Of a DNA stretch of 64,000 nt, positions 37,486 to 50,200 are shown piece by piece. Every line of letters begins with the position of its first letter. Position 1 is the stretch's first letter. The DNA lies in NCBI GenBank assembly GCA_030141605.1, contig JAQGDQ010000062.1, positions 67,501 through 131,500 on the forward strand. Direction: 5' to 3'. The notes beneath the pieces are model-generated. The model had not been told where the DNA came from. It saw only the letters and a list, made by a program, of their open reading frames with translations, and did no database searches. A program made the position numbers and the translations under genes. Origin of the DNA: Tubiluchus corallicola. Taxonomy: Eukaryota; Priapulida; Priapulimorpha; Priapulimorphida; Tubiluchidae.

Positions 37486-40400
37486 TCACCACCGAGAACT
37501 TTGTGAAATTAAACGTCCGAAACTAAACTGTACATTATCTGACTGAATGAGTCTGTACTTTCCCCATGATCCAAAAGGGATGACAAGAACAGTTGAGTTA
37601 TCTTCAGAACCGAACTGCATGGCTTGATCAGTGATAAACGTTGCTGCAGCTTGCGGGCTTGAGCACTTGCTGATGATGTCACAAACTTCTTGATCGCTAA
37701 GTGCAAAATTAACGCCATCTGTGGCCAAGAACATGAACGCGTCCTTGTGGTGTTTGATCTCCAGTTCATTTATTTCTGGCATGGCTGTGACACCATATGG
37801 TTTTAGTTCTAGATCGCCGATACTACGCGTCATGGAGAGTCTGCCGTTTACTAATGGCACTCCCAGGCTGTTCGTGCTTACCTGACCACGTGATTTGATG
37901 ATGCGTAATCTTTCAGTGTCAAGCTCAGGTACATGATCAGTGGTCAATCGACGACCTTTGCCATTACGGTTTATTACAGCAGGACTGTCACCGACATGGG
38001 CCACATACAGGTGAGAACTGTTTTCCAGTAAGCACACAGTGGCCGTAGTGCCACAGTTTGCAGATTCACTGTTGAGCAGACTCAATGACACAGCTCTAGC
38101 AAAAGAGTTGTTTACCTGCAGAAATGCATGTTCAAGTACCTCGGCAAAATCTCTTTCACCACGAAGTGCCCAGTACATAAGGTGATCGATAAATGTCGCG
38201 TGGGCATGGTCAGCTGCGGCAGCACCACCATGTCCATCAAACACAGCAAAGTACAGAAGATCAATTCCTGGCACGGAAAGCTCGCTAACTAAACAGCGGT
38301 CTTCCTGCAAAAACACAAAAATATTGAGTTTCCAATGAACATAGGATTTCACAAGATTTTGTAAATTACAATGGGTACTCACTACTTAAAATCAGCTCTT
38401 AACATTAAAATCAGAAAATAGTCTGGCAAATACAGCAAATACTTCACACTGCAATGCCAATTGGTGGCACGACTACTACTATCAAGGACACCACAATAAA
38501 GAATGAAATTTGCTCAATGAGAAATGTTCAGCATGTTAAACAAATCTGCAATGAACTTAAACATGTAGCAGAATAATGAATGTATTTGGCAATATTGTTT
38601 GCAACCAAGTTGTACCGAACAAGATTATAATACGTTGCCCGATCTCAAAGCAGTGACAAAAAGTGAGGAAATTTTTTAGTAGAGATCATTGGAAAGCAGA
38701 ATAATAAAGGTTTCTTTTACAGTAACACTAAGAAAATGCAGAGCTGCTCCAGGAAATGGAAAATAAAAGATATTGAAATTCATAATACATGCCTATTTTA
38801 TTTCCTACAACTTGTGCCAAACCTTGTGTTTATGATAAAGCCAAAATTATAAAAACCCACTAGACCTGACTGACGGACTGTGCTATTCAAATTCTGGTAC
38901 ACAGAATGGATATGATGACCAATCATGTGAGCTTTGAATGTTTTGATGCATAGAACAGTGGCATAGTTAATAAGGGAGCAACCACTCCCCCAAGCACATT
39001 TTTTCAAAATTGGCAGCTTTTCAACAATTTTTTAACCACTCGAGTTCACTTTTGCGATAAAAGTCAAACCCTTCTTTAATCGCATGGCCTTGGAAGAATT
39101 TTTTGGAATCATTACATTATTTGATTGCATTTACGCAACTCGTTTGTCAAGGTTGACTGATTGAACAAAAGATCATTGCTCCAAATCTGATTATTATAAC
39201 ATTTTCTTGTCACATGCTGATACTGTGTGTTCTGGCACATAATTGCTTCTTGAACTTCTGGTATAGCACAGCAACCTCATAAAAGGGCCATTTTACCACT
39301 CTGGTAGAACTTTGCGTCCCTACTGTAAAACTTAGTGTTTTTAATTTTACATAACAATTATGCACTTCCTTTAAAACTGTATCTTCCTCATATTTTGATT
39401 TCAAACACAAAATGAAAATGTATAATCAATGCATTAAATGTGCCACAGAGCCTTTTTATGTTCTTTGTAACTTTAGATCCTGGCTACAACACAGGCATAG
39501 AAATTAATGTCTTAGGTTTTTTCATTTTAGTTCACACCTAATATTTATCAGCATTTAATGCTTTTTGCAAGAAAAAATATAGCATTCTAATTAACATCTG
39601 TGTTTTTAGCCACATACCTGAGAAGAGAATAAGAAAAAACTGAAGACAGTGTTGTAGTGAATAATATGTTTATAAGCATAACTACCTGATAAGTTCGTCT
39701 TCCCAAAACACTAGATACGCCAACTTGGTTTTCAGAGATTTTTGGTATGATAGTTCCTCGTCTAATGCTTTCATCCATCAACAGAGGCATGTCAATTTGG
39801 TTGTTCCATATGCCCATAGTATCAAAGTTTGTTCCAGATGCGGACTTACCTGGAAATCGCAGCACCGTTTAATTTCAAAGATAATCTTGACCGACTCACA
39901 TTGGCAAATCTAGCTTAGAACAAAAAACAGTTTTCTCACGCTTTTTCTAAATTACGTTAACTACCTTATTGTTAACTCCATGATTGCATGTTAACAAAAT
40001 TCAAGACAATGCTGTAGAACACGTTAACATGTTTTTAACAGTATAGCTACTGAATGGCGCCTCAGTGGAATTCCTCAAGGAACCATAAGTGACACATACT
40101 CCTCCCTAATTGTTATTAATGATATTACTGATTGAATTTCTCCAGGGACTAATATCCCATTGTTTTTTGATGATACGTCCAAAATCTACGAAACTTTACT
40201 TTCTGAATGATATACAAACAGTTTAAAAAATTTGTATCAGAGACTTGGTAGTAATGATTTCCAATGACCAATGATTTCAAATGGAATTCCTATGTGGAAA
40301 ATATCATTGCAAAAGCAAAATGTCGTATTGGCATGATTAAGCACTGTGTTATATCAAGAAATGCAGCTTTAATTATTCCTCTTTATAAAGCCATTTTGGA

Positions 40401-41155
40401 ATACGACTTGATTGTATGGCCACCCCAGTATGATAGGCTCAAGAATGCTCTTGAAAAAGCACAGGATCATTGTATTCATTTTGCTGTTGACTTGGATCCT
40501 ACTTCAATTTCTACTCTGAAGCAGAGGCGTGAGACTGCAGGCCTTGTGAACAAATAATTATTGGATCACTGTTCCAGCAGAGACAGACTTTTTCCAGGCC
40601 TCATAGAGTTCCTTGTGGTCATGAGTCCAAGTTATTTGTGTAATCAACTAGAACCAACATCAGATCTAATTTCTTTGGGCATTGTGTAGTCAAGCCATTG
40701 AATCGTTTTCCATCTTCAACCGTCTGTGCCTCATCAGTTGACAGTTTCAAAAGGCATTTGAGAGAGGATCGCTAACAGATAGTTACTATCTAGGTCCTTA
40801 TTTCCTTGGATAAGATGTTATTTTATTAACAATGCATGTGCAGCTACAATGTACATTTCCTTAGCAGAGAGGAAAATAACACACGCTAATACCCACATGT
40901 TTAGATTATGTGCATTTCCAGGACAAAAACTAGAGTGCAATATTACATGCAATGATTATCAAATTTTTGCTTACCGGTATTCTCGGGATCTCCTACACCT
41001 CGACTTGCATGTCTTTGTTGTTGTCCATACTTTCCCGGATTACAACTGTACCTCCCATATGAAGGTGAATCGAGTAACATATATTTTAAATTAGTCCCCA
41101 AAATACGAATATAGCTCCATCTAGTTCCTGTAATAAACTTGCATGTACAGTTCAT
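37486..41155 (-). CDS. PPM1K: Mitochondrial protein phosphatase 1K (PP2C family)
   Basis: Three coding exons on the minus strand: 41155-40975 (ATG at 41155), 39849-39686 and 38304-37486 (TGA). They join in frame to 387 residues; the human enzyme has 372. This Mn/Mg-dependent Ser/Thr phosphatase dephosphorylates the E1-alpha subunit of the mitochondrial branched-chain alpha-keto acid dehydrogenase. Residues 1-60 are basic early on and fit a mitochondrial presequence. GIWNNQID, PIPKIS-like IIPKISENQVG and GRRTYQEDR match the PPM1K N-terminal region. PP2C motifs follow: VFDGHGG (D138), GTTAT (200-204), VGDS (219-222), MTRSIGD (273-279), ATDG (D311) and EDNST (349-353). The C-terminal FSFGRLISQSSRW matches the PPM1K-specific end, which separates it from other PP2C members. 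Exon 2 uses acceptor TTTCCAG with a donor-like GTAAGT directly after it. Intron 1 contains a dead LINE. Confidence 0.95.
40060..40790 (+). mobile_element. Degraded non-LTR retrotransposon (jockey/CR1-like RT) in PPM1K intron 1
   Basis: Translating + with frameshifts and stops shows RT landmarks in order: SGIPQGTISDT (SGVPQGS motif), VINDITD, LFFDDTSKIY (the FADD box with A to F), then an open stretch 40264-40557 with FKWNSYVENIIAKAKCRIG and LYKAILEYDLIVWPPQ, the usual C-terminal RT/thumb region. Several in-frame stops make it dead. It lies antisense to PPM1K. The 5' part is missing. Confidence 0.85.
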
Positions 41156-41441
41156 GACTACACCGTTGATCAGTCAGTGCAGAAATTTACATTATCGCCA
41201 CTTGCCAAAAGTTCTACATAATAACATTATACTTCTTTCAATATTATTAAGACTTCAGTATCGCAACGAAAATAACAACTTAACTCTCGTGACTCTATTG
41301 ACAGCCAACGTACTAGCACCACGTGATGGTGTTTACTGTTTATAAATTTCCGGGGCCACGTCTCGGAAAGCTCGAAGATCACTCATATTGCTGGTTTTTA
41401 TCCACGTGATAACGTTTTTTGCTGGATTACTGATGCGTTTA

Positions 41442-41815
41442 CCTGTCTGAAGGCAGGTTTCTTTTATTTTAGAATTCTGCCTGCCCAATGTCTACAATAG
41501 ACGTGACGGGCGTATGATGATGATGATGAACGAGCAGTGCCTGTCTGAAAGCAGATTTCTTTTATTTTAGAATTTGCCTGCCCAATGTCTACAATAGACG
41601 ACGGGCGTATGATGATGATTAAAGAGCAGTGCATAGACTAATATTTTGTTATTGAAGGTATTTTTAAGTTTTGAGAAAGCAGCTAGTGCCATATTTTCGT
41701 ATCTTCTTCGTCAAGTGTTTTTGTTGAATTACCTGTTTCATTAATCTGTCTCAAGAGCAGATTTGCTTTAGAATCCTGCCCGTTTAATATCTGTAATACT
41801 AATAGGTGTAAGGTT
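41442..41815 (+). repeat. Tandem ~98-bp repeat, two good copies and one decayed
   Basis: Copies start at ~41442 and ~41540 with CCTGTCTGAA, then TTTCTTTTATTTTAGAATT, GCCTGCCCAATGTCTACAAT and a GGGCGTATGATGATGATGA tail. A third, much diverged copy lies at ~41731-41815. The TGA-triplet tail of each copy suggests a duplicated retroelement 3' end, but no coding part adjoins it. Confidence 0.7.
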
Positions 41816-42298
41816 TTAAATAAATGAATAAATAATTTTATTTCGCACACATGGATTAACACAGTAATAACATGAAAGAACTAATGGAAGTTAGCCAAAT
41901 GCGAGAGCAACGTACAACCATGGGGTCCTTTACACGTTGCCCTTATTTAAAATTAATGAATTTGTAGTGGTTGAATTTGTAATGTGAAGAGAAGGCAGTA
42001 TTAACTCTTTTAAAATAAAATCTAATTTAACTCAAGTAAAAGATATAAATTTGTAAGGCTTACAAACTAAAAATTTCCTATAAATAAATTTTACTTCATA
42101 ATGCATTATATATTTCAAATGTGTGACTTAATATTTTAGCATTGTATTAATTATTGCAATGTATATTTTGAACAAACGATTTTGCACTGTCTACTAATAT
42201 GATATGATTCACAACTCCTGTTGTTTCTTTCACAGTTCTTTAACTTGAGTGAATTTGTGAAAGTGTTTCCACAATATGAGGGCTAAGTACAGACGCAA

Positions 42299-42631
42299 CT
42301 AAGTTGAAGCACACGTGCAGAAAAAGCACTCAATGTTTTTCAGACAAAGTTCAAGAAAGTATAGTAACTGTAATTGTAAAATAAAATTTGATATGAAGAT
42401 GTAAGTGAAGGGAAATAGATAGAAAACTGGCAAAAGAATGACACAAAATGAATAAAGACTAGGCAACATGTCATTGTTAAATTTGAACATGAATTTAAAT
42501 AATTCTAAACAATAGACAACTTGCAGCTTTAAAAGTTTCAGTTGAAAATACGAGGGTGTGGCATGAGCTTGATAGTTACTAAATGTAATCAGTTTAACTA
42601 TTCTATTTTGTACAACAGTCAATGGCTGCAA
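42299..42631 (-). mobile_element. LINE fragment (jockey/CR1-like RT C-terminus), minus strand
   Basis: On the minus strand, from 42631, the open frame reads VVQNRIVKLITFSNYQAHAT, then KLLKLQVVYCLELFKFMFKF and NNDMLPSLYSF. This is the characteristic C-terminal region of jockey/CR1-type polymerases (VQkRairlIt..., LklLkl.d.y.l.l..fmyk...). Only this 3' piece remains. It sits between the PPM1K and TAF1A starts. Confidence 0.75.
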
Positions 42632-42749
42632 GATGTAGTGCTTAGCTATACCAAGTATTTAATTGCAAGAATGACAAGGAAAAAAGCAACCATGAAATAA
42701 AAGCTCAAGTAAAGGGAGTTGAATTAATAAAATACCAAAAATAAAAGAT

Positions 42750-43275
42750 ATCTCTGAATAGTACAGGGAAATACAATGTAATGATAGAGGAGCGAAAGAA
42801 CAAAGTGGAATTCAAAATATTAATCAATGGTAATCCCTGCAATGCTTAACAATATTGAAACCTGGACAAATTTAACAAAAGAAGAATGGAAACTGATAGG
42901 AAATATAGAAAAAGCACTAAACCGAATCTTAGAGCAAAAAAACAGTCTTCACATAAGGGTACGATGTGAGCAACAGGAACATGGCCAATGATAAGGTGGA
43001 ATACAGAAAATTGAAAGTTTTGCTTTTACCTGATTCTGATGTTGAAAGAATGGCAAGGAATGTGTCTATGGTGCAGAAAGAATGAGATTATGAAAATGTT
43101 GTTATGGAGAACTTAAAGAAATAGTGTGATCAAGTATGACATTAACTATGTGGTAGAACAAATACAAGGAGTAAAAATTTCTACATGGAAAAATTGGTAA
43201 AAAGTAAAATTAAAGAAAGAATAGAATTACAAGGTTTAAATTCCAGGGTGTTCAAAAGGGTCTTACACGAAGTAG
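42750..43275 (+). mobile_element. LINE fragment of the same type as the one at 56.6-58.7 kb
   Basis: With frameshifts the plus strand reads VMIEERKNKVEFK, then MLNNIETWTNLTKEEWK and IGNIEKALNRILEQKNS, then TGTWPMIRWNTEN. These parallel LIHNSETWSNMKINEYEE, LESIQGKSIGIML and EVEIWPNEERIWYKK at 57124-57447. It is a 5'-truncated, frameshifted copy ending ~110 bp before the TAF1A start. Confidence 0.65.
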
Positions 43276-43386
43276 TTATTGGAGTTGTTGGAGAATAAAT
43301 TAAATTTCTTTTGTTGGCTTGACTTTCAGAACACTATTTTATTGCTTTTTTGTTATCTTTATCTCCACAACAGTGAGCATTGAGCA

Positions 43387-46300
43387 ATGGAGCCAACTTT
43401 TCTTACTGACTCTTCCAGTAAGCCCACAGCATTGACAGATCGCACAGTTGCTATCAAAAAGAAGTTGCTCTGGGCAATACAGATCACTGATCGACTGCGT
43501 CAAATGATGCTACTGCATCGATGGAATGCCGCAACTGATTTACTGATGGCTTTGATACAGCGGAAAACTCTATCTGTGTTTAAAATCATGCCACCTAGGC
43601 TTGTTAACCTAATTGTTTGGCGTACAGGAACTGAAATTCTTGCGCACGCTGAATCTCTAGATGCTTTACATAAACTGATTGAACAGTTGAAAACTGGCTA
43701 CATGTTACTACCTGAAGCAGAAGAAATTTCTCTGTTATACATTATGCATTTGATGAATTGTGGTAAATTCTATGAAGCTCGTGAAGTATTCAAAACTGCA
43801 AAAAGTGCTAATGCTCGAGCCGATCAAATGCGTAATGAGCGAAGGATAGAAAAAGTGGATTTATTATTGACAGGGTGCCTGGGATTGCTAGACTATGTCA
43901 TGTGGCTAGAGCAGCAAGAAGAGCTTGTTAGAGTCACGTCAAGCGACTCTTTTGTGTATAGTGCATCGGGGGACCAGCTAATAGAATCTGTTGCAAAGCA
44001 TGCTAATGCAGCCATTGAGTCATTTAGCAAATTAACTAACTACTCGGGAAATTGGGATATATTTGTTGTCAAGTTAGTGGAACTGTTGCAGCACGACTTG
44101 GATCAAGCGGCAGAATTGGTACATGGATACGTCAACAACAATCCTGCCAACCCAAATTCCTACAAATACCTCTATGAGCTACTATTACAGAAAAATGCAG
44201 GTAATTGTAATATAAACTGGAATTGATTTTAAAATTGAATTTTTTATCTGAAATTGTTGTTCGCATATCCAGAGTTTGGGACTAATAAGCATTGCTACCA
44301 GAAGCCCTAATTGAGCCCAATATGCCCTTCGAATGATGGCTAAGAAACTAGCTGTATAACGGAGAACTTGTAAATAGGAAGAACAAAGCTGCTTCAAGGC
44401 CTCTGTGAGTTCCTGATGCTTTTTCTAAAAGTTGTTCAAACTTTTTAAGAATCAAACTCCTTCAAGTACTGGAAATGGTTTGAAAATTTATGGGAGCCCT
44501 GTACAAGAAAAATGTCTGACATTAAAACAGTATTGTGATCAAGGTTTTTCGATCTTAAAATAAAGCGAAAATTTGTCACTTGCAGGTTACGGGTATGAGG
44601 CGAGATTTTCTGGGCAACTGTCGATTGATTTGCAACAAATAGCACATCAAACTAACCCTCTCTGTTTCCCATGGTCCCATATTGGGTTTATTTTTCGATT
44701 TGGCATGGCCGGGAGAAATTGCGGGTGAAAAGCCACTAAATCGGCACTTTTCGTCTGTTTTTTTTTCGCAAACTTGAAAAAACGGAGATCTGAAGAATGG
44801 GCAGTATAAGATGGGGTGTTACATATATTTTTGGGAAAGAGAATTCAGCATAGGTATAACAGCTGTAGTTTTGCTTCCCGGTAGGCTCATAGCTCACGAA
44901 AAAGGGAATAATTCCAACTTTTTTTTGGAAAAGTGCAGGGCACAAAGCCTATTCATTAGTGATATCATCTGTTATAGTCTGCCTGTAGAGTTTGCTTCAG
45001 TATATTAAGCTGGCTATTAATGCAACTTGTATCAATTAACAATTAGTCTTTTATCTTTCACTATGGGAGCAGTAAGTACTTCACATTTTGGATTGGTTGT
45101 TATTTTTCTGAAGATATTACTGTACTAAACACATGAGTAAGTTGTTTGAAAACTAATCTCTAAACATTGTTTTTAAGTACTACTATTTGCATGCTAAATT
45201 AACAGGATGATAGTTGTGTTTGATCAGCTTTTTTCACATCTTTAATTCAGGTGCCAATGAGCTGATGTCCGTACTACGCGATTTGGTATTTCTGGATCCC
45301 TCAGATAGATTAGCCCTGCAGCTGGTGAATTTGACTGATAATGTAGCCGAGAAGTTGCAAGTATTATTCACTATGCTAGATTACAGTGTATGGCAAGATG
45401 AGGAGGCCCCCTGGAGGACGTTTGCCGAGGTGTTGTTGACTATTGAGAAGCGGTAAGCATAGTAACATTTGTGGAGTAATATTTGTTACTAGGCCTCCAC
45501 GAAATACTTAATAAAGTAAATCTAGCAAAAATTGTCTAAAAATGAAAACCCATCTTGATCTTGAGAGGCATATCTCTGTTTGGAACTCTAACATAAATGT
45601 TTACCTCCGACTTTTGTACCTTTTGTTGTTTTTTAGAAAAATTTATGCTACATTGTAGATGACTTATTTGCTTTATTAAGTATTACACACAAATGCATGT
45701 TAATATTATAAAGTAATGCATATCTCAGAACAAGTGTGACAGGAGAAAGAATTTCTTTGCCATCAGCTAGCAAGTTACTGATCACTTGGAATTTACCTCA
45801 AATGAAAGTAAAAGGTATCAGTGCTTATAGTATTACTTCAGATATTAGACTACAGAAGGTTGTTTAGGTATTTTGAGAAAACAGGAAATGTTTATAGTGA
45901 TGTTAAGAAATAGAAAATTGACCTGTTTTTGGAAATCAAACCAACTAATACAACAATGAAATGGAATAGAGCAGAATACAATGATAAAATAAAAAAGAAT
46001 GTAACGTAACACAGTGGAATGAACTTATAAAAAACGTTTGCTTGGATATTATGGTTGTGATCAAAAATTTTATGATTTTCATATATAACAAATGTTTGGA
46101 GAAATTCAAGTCATTTTATTTAACGAACTAGTGTTAGTGAATAAACGATTTTCTGGTTTGTTTTAGGTCTGATTTAGATGATGTGTGGGACAAGAGGAAA
46201 GCCTGGTGGCCTTCATACCATTTTACTGAGTTTCACGCCAAGACCACTAAAATAGGACCATGTCTTTCTTCCAAGATCGCAGCAGCATTATTGTTATGTG

Positions 46301-46551
46301 GACCAGGTATGCATTCGTTTTCTAGTTGCTATGCTTGTTGGGTTAATATTTTGATTGAGCCCATTCTTATCGGATAGGAATATAAAATCCTATCCCATAA
46401 GATACATGGCTAGGGTAGTAAAATTCTTAATAATTTTACAGGAAATGAATTTGTAAACCTTGCAGAAACCAGATTTGTGAACGATGAACAGCACCAAATG
46501 CGAATGGACAAAACTAGGTCATGTTTAAATTCGTGGAGCATTGCTTCTTAA
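43387..46551 (+). CDS. TAF1A: TATA-box-binding-protein-associated factor, RNA polymerase I subunit A
   Basis: Four coding exons: 43387-44200, 45251-45452, 46167-46306 and 46442-46551 (TAA). They join in frame to 421 residues; the human protein has 450. TAF1A (TAFI48) is a helical-repeat subunit of the SL1/TIF-IB complex, which with TBP selects rRNA gene promoters in the nucleolus. Recognisable blocks are HRWNAATDLLMALIQ near residue 38, VWRTGTEIL, WDIFVVKLVELL, PANPNSYKYLYELLLQKNA, LMSVLRDLVFLDPS, and near the C-terminus the family signature WWPSYHFTEFHAKT followed by SSKIAAALLLCGPG. A poly(A) signal AATAAA is at 46628-46633. The gene is head to head with PPM1K (2.2 kb between starts, filled with LINE debris) and tail to tail with RPAP2. 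Intron 1 holds a copy of repeat family R1. An acceptor-like TATCTCCACAACAG just before the ATG suggests a non-coding first exon. Confidence 0.9.
44650..44905 (+). repeat. Copy B of the unclassified dispersed repeat family, in TAF1A intron 1
   Basis: Shares GTTTATTTTTCGA, CGGGAGAAATTGCGGG, the CACTTTTCG(T/G)...GTTTTTT block and GAGAATGGG-like AAGAATGGGC with 14946-15130 of copy A. It corresponds only to the middle of that copy. Confidence 0.6.
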
Positions 46552-46895
46552 TGGGTCTTGAAGGAAATTTTGAGTAGATGAACATTTCTTCAAGCTGAAA
46601 TTTCCTAGACTACTGATTATTTGTTGTAATAAATATATATATATATTATTTATTGTATTTATAATAACATGGTTAAATACAAGAAAAAATGTTTGCAAAC
46701 CTATTATATATGAATATTAAGACCAGTATGACCTTTGGAACTAAGATAGTTACCGGGCCATGCATACCATGTAAATTTGTGGTTGAAACTACGAAATCGT
46801 CATCACAATCAAATTTTTAAAACAGCACCTGCTAGTTTTTCCATTAAGTGATTTCTATAATACGTATCTATGTTAGAATTATAAAATAATCACTA

Positions 46896-47088
46896 GAGTC
46901 AAACCGCGTTATAAGCCAATCCCCTTTATAATGCCAATCTCATTTAATGCTCGTAGTTTTTGGTAAAACAAAATGTCTATATTTGCATAAACGTGTATCT
47001 ATTAATGCACCTAATTCATAATGTCAAGCTCACTTGACGTTCAACTTCATTGCAGTCCAAAAGTGGATGGTGTAAGGAGGTTTGACCA
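46896..47088 (+). mobile_element. TA-flanked MITE, copy B
   Basis: 193 bp, TA on both sides (46894-46895, 47089-47090). Ends GAGTCAAACCGCGTTATAA and GGAGGTTTGACC. The interior (TAATGCCAATC, AACAAAATGTCTATA, CAGTCCAAAAGTGGA) parallels copy A at 9802-9992 along its whole length. It lies between the convergent stops of TAF1A and RPAP2. Confidence 0.75.
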
Positions 47089-47222
47089 TAAAAATGCTTT
47101 ACAGAAAAGCCTGCAAAAGTGACTTCTGTTATTTAACTCTTGCAAGTTTAGTTATTCATGATCTCACTGTTCAATGTTTCCTGCTAGTAAACTAATTTAG
47201 TTCAAAAGATATTTATATCCAG

Positions 47223-50200
47223 TCAGTCCAAGTCTTCATATGAACACGAAGAATCGACTGTTTTGATTTCTGAGACACCGTCATTGGAGGTAAATTCTGA
47301 TACTTGCTCATAAGAGATTGCGGAAACATTTGGAATGGCAGCATCAATCACAGAGTCAATAGCAGCAGCAGTAACACCAAGTTTCTTCAAAAGCTTATTC
47401 AGATGATGTTGAGAGCTTGCTGATTGCAGTGCTATCCTTACTACATTAAGTTTTCTTGATAATCTGAAATGCAAATTGAAGGTGAATAATGACTCAAGTT
47501 AACTCATACTTGGCTATTCATCGCTGCTTTTAACAGGAAGACATCACTATTACATGCAAACTTATACGTGCAACACCGAGTTTAAATGTCATACGCCTTT
47601 TGAACATTAGAGACAGTAAACACAAAACGTTTCAAGATATCTCTGTATTCTAGTGTTCCTCATTTGCGTTTCTGTGTTGTTTTACAAATATCTCACTGAA
47701 CATTAGTTGTGGATTAAAGTGTGACATGCTTTGAAGATACAAAAATGTAAATTGTGTGCTGCTAAAATTTGGGAAATTCTGAAAAAAAAACAGTAAAAAT
47801 GTGCTATTATGAAGCAATTTGCCACGTGCAAATTTTAAATTGATTGCTTTTGACCAGGGGCGTGCAAATTGCGGCCCGCCGAGAGAATTTGTGCGGCCCG
47901 CGAAAAGATTTGTCAACCTAATGAAAGTACAGCCTGTGCAATTAATTGAATGTATCCAGCCACGACAGTCTGTGCCACGATCCCAAAGATAGTGCAGGTA
48001 GTTTTTTCTACTACATCCGATGCCATTTACCCTTACAAGACGGTTGTAGCTTAATGTCACTGTACTACACAGACTGTGTGATACACATTACTAATATGCA
48101 TTGTAATGAAATTACCGCTATCTGTCCTGAAAGTAGACATATATGGTTCGTAATATAAATTTTAATAACTTCTAAAATAGTTTCTTGAGTGTAGTAGTAA
48201 TGACGTACGCAGGTCGGATGCAAAACAAATCATTATTAGGCCTTTCTGTACTTGGCTCCCTGATCAAAGTGCCTGTGGCCCGCAGGAATTGCGGGAAAGT
48301 TTAATGTGGCCCGGCTAGTCAGATAATTTGCACACCCCTGATTTTGACCAAATATGCTAATATTTTGTTAGCAAATCAAGACTTGGTGCACAACAATTAT
48401 AATTAGGGTGTTGCTTTTTATCTGTCCGTTTGGTTATATGGACATGGCTTCATTTCTTCATCTACCTGCCTAAAATAGGAAAATTCATTTTCTATTTCAC
48501 TTGAGCTACTGGATACTAAGCCCACTGCCTTTTCATGTAATTGTAACATAGTTTTCCAAACCTGAACTGAATTTTGTTTGAAAATAACATTTTGTCCACT
48601 TAAGCTTATAAATTTGAAATTACTGACTTTTTGGTGGATTTTGAAACGACATTTAGCCTGAGACATACTCACATTTTAACCAGTGTGATGCACATTATAA
48701 TCCACTGTGTTGGCTTCATCATCAAGTTGTGACTGGAAAGGCTGGTAAAACAAATACATAAAAAATACAAAGTACAGGACTACCAATTGTAGTTAAAGTC
48801 GTACATGTCAAATAAAACACATATATAGATTTAACAATAAACTTATGTTTAAATCAACATCTATCAATGTTGTAAAATTCATACAAATTTCCTCTTAAAA
48901 TACTGACATGATTCAAGATAATAACAAACAAACTACAAAGTACTTGACAATAAATAAATAAGAAAATAATTTTACTTACTTAAATGTGGCTACTAGTGTA
49001 CGTAATTCGTTCAGTATCTCAGATGCTGCTAATCCAGTATACTCTAATACGTTTGGTAAGCTGCAAAAATTAATATCATACAGGTGTGAACGCCAGAAAT
49101 TCGTATCAAATCATCCTTGTGTGGTGTTTGACATTCCTGTAGATATGCATACCCATTACACACATGAGTTACAGGGCTGAAAATTGATGCTGGCAAAAGT
49201 CAAAAAAAAAGCTTGAATTCGAATCAAACTTATTTTTCCAGTTCAAATCAAATTGCATATTTTGATTTTATTATCAGAATGAAATTTGTCAAATTTATTT
49301 ACTTTGAATAAATTTATAATGATATTCTAACATATTCTAATTAACTCTATTTTATATTTGCAAGCACCCTAGCAGTTTCAACAGTACTGTAATCAAAATC
49401 AGTAAGAACACCAAACCAAAATACTCTACGAAGAGATGTACCTTCTGGTTCGTCATAATTGTTCAAAACTTAGTTATGACATGCTGAAGTATTTATAAAC
49501 ACATTATATCAACTAAACTTCAATGGGTTGAAAGGAACACAGCTTTTATTAGTGTGGGATACTTGCAGAAAGTGTACGCAGTGTTTTTGCAGAAAAAACC
49601 GTTAGCCATCTCGTACGTGCCAGACAGTAAGGCACTTTTTTCAACACACTAGATCAAAAGTACCACACTCCATATAATTTTACATTCACTCCTGTCAATT
49701 TTGAAATTAGCATTAATCAGATTATTGATTTATGTAGGGTAAAACACATCCATGATTCCAAAGTGTTACTGTCAGAATACAAAACAAAATTACATTACTC
49801 ACACTTTGGACAGCTTATCGGTTACAATGTTTCTACGGGTGTTTAGGATATTTAGATGGTCTCCGGCAGGTAATGTTCTTTTGATAACCTGAAACACAAA
49901 AACAATAATTTGAAAACAATGATTTGCCAATGTACTTCATCCGTGAACACACTTCTAATGGTTTATGTTGGCAGTGTTGCTTAACTACTGGTGTAAAATC
50001 AGCATTTATAATTTTGATGATTAAACTTTTTGTAATTTCTAATATATTAGTAAATAGTATAATCAAACAGCAGTGTACTAGTACCGTCAAACCTCTTGAT
50101 ACTGCCCACTTTGGGACAGGAAAAAAGTTGGCGTTATAGCAAATTCGGCATTATAACGAGGTGTGTTAAATTCACAGAGGAATCACAAAACAGTCAGACA

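Noticed and set aside
47650-48060. 136-codon ORF on minus in the RPAP2 last intron
   Set aside because: Half of it lies inside the hAT MITE, and it does not fit the RPAP2 frame or splice sites.
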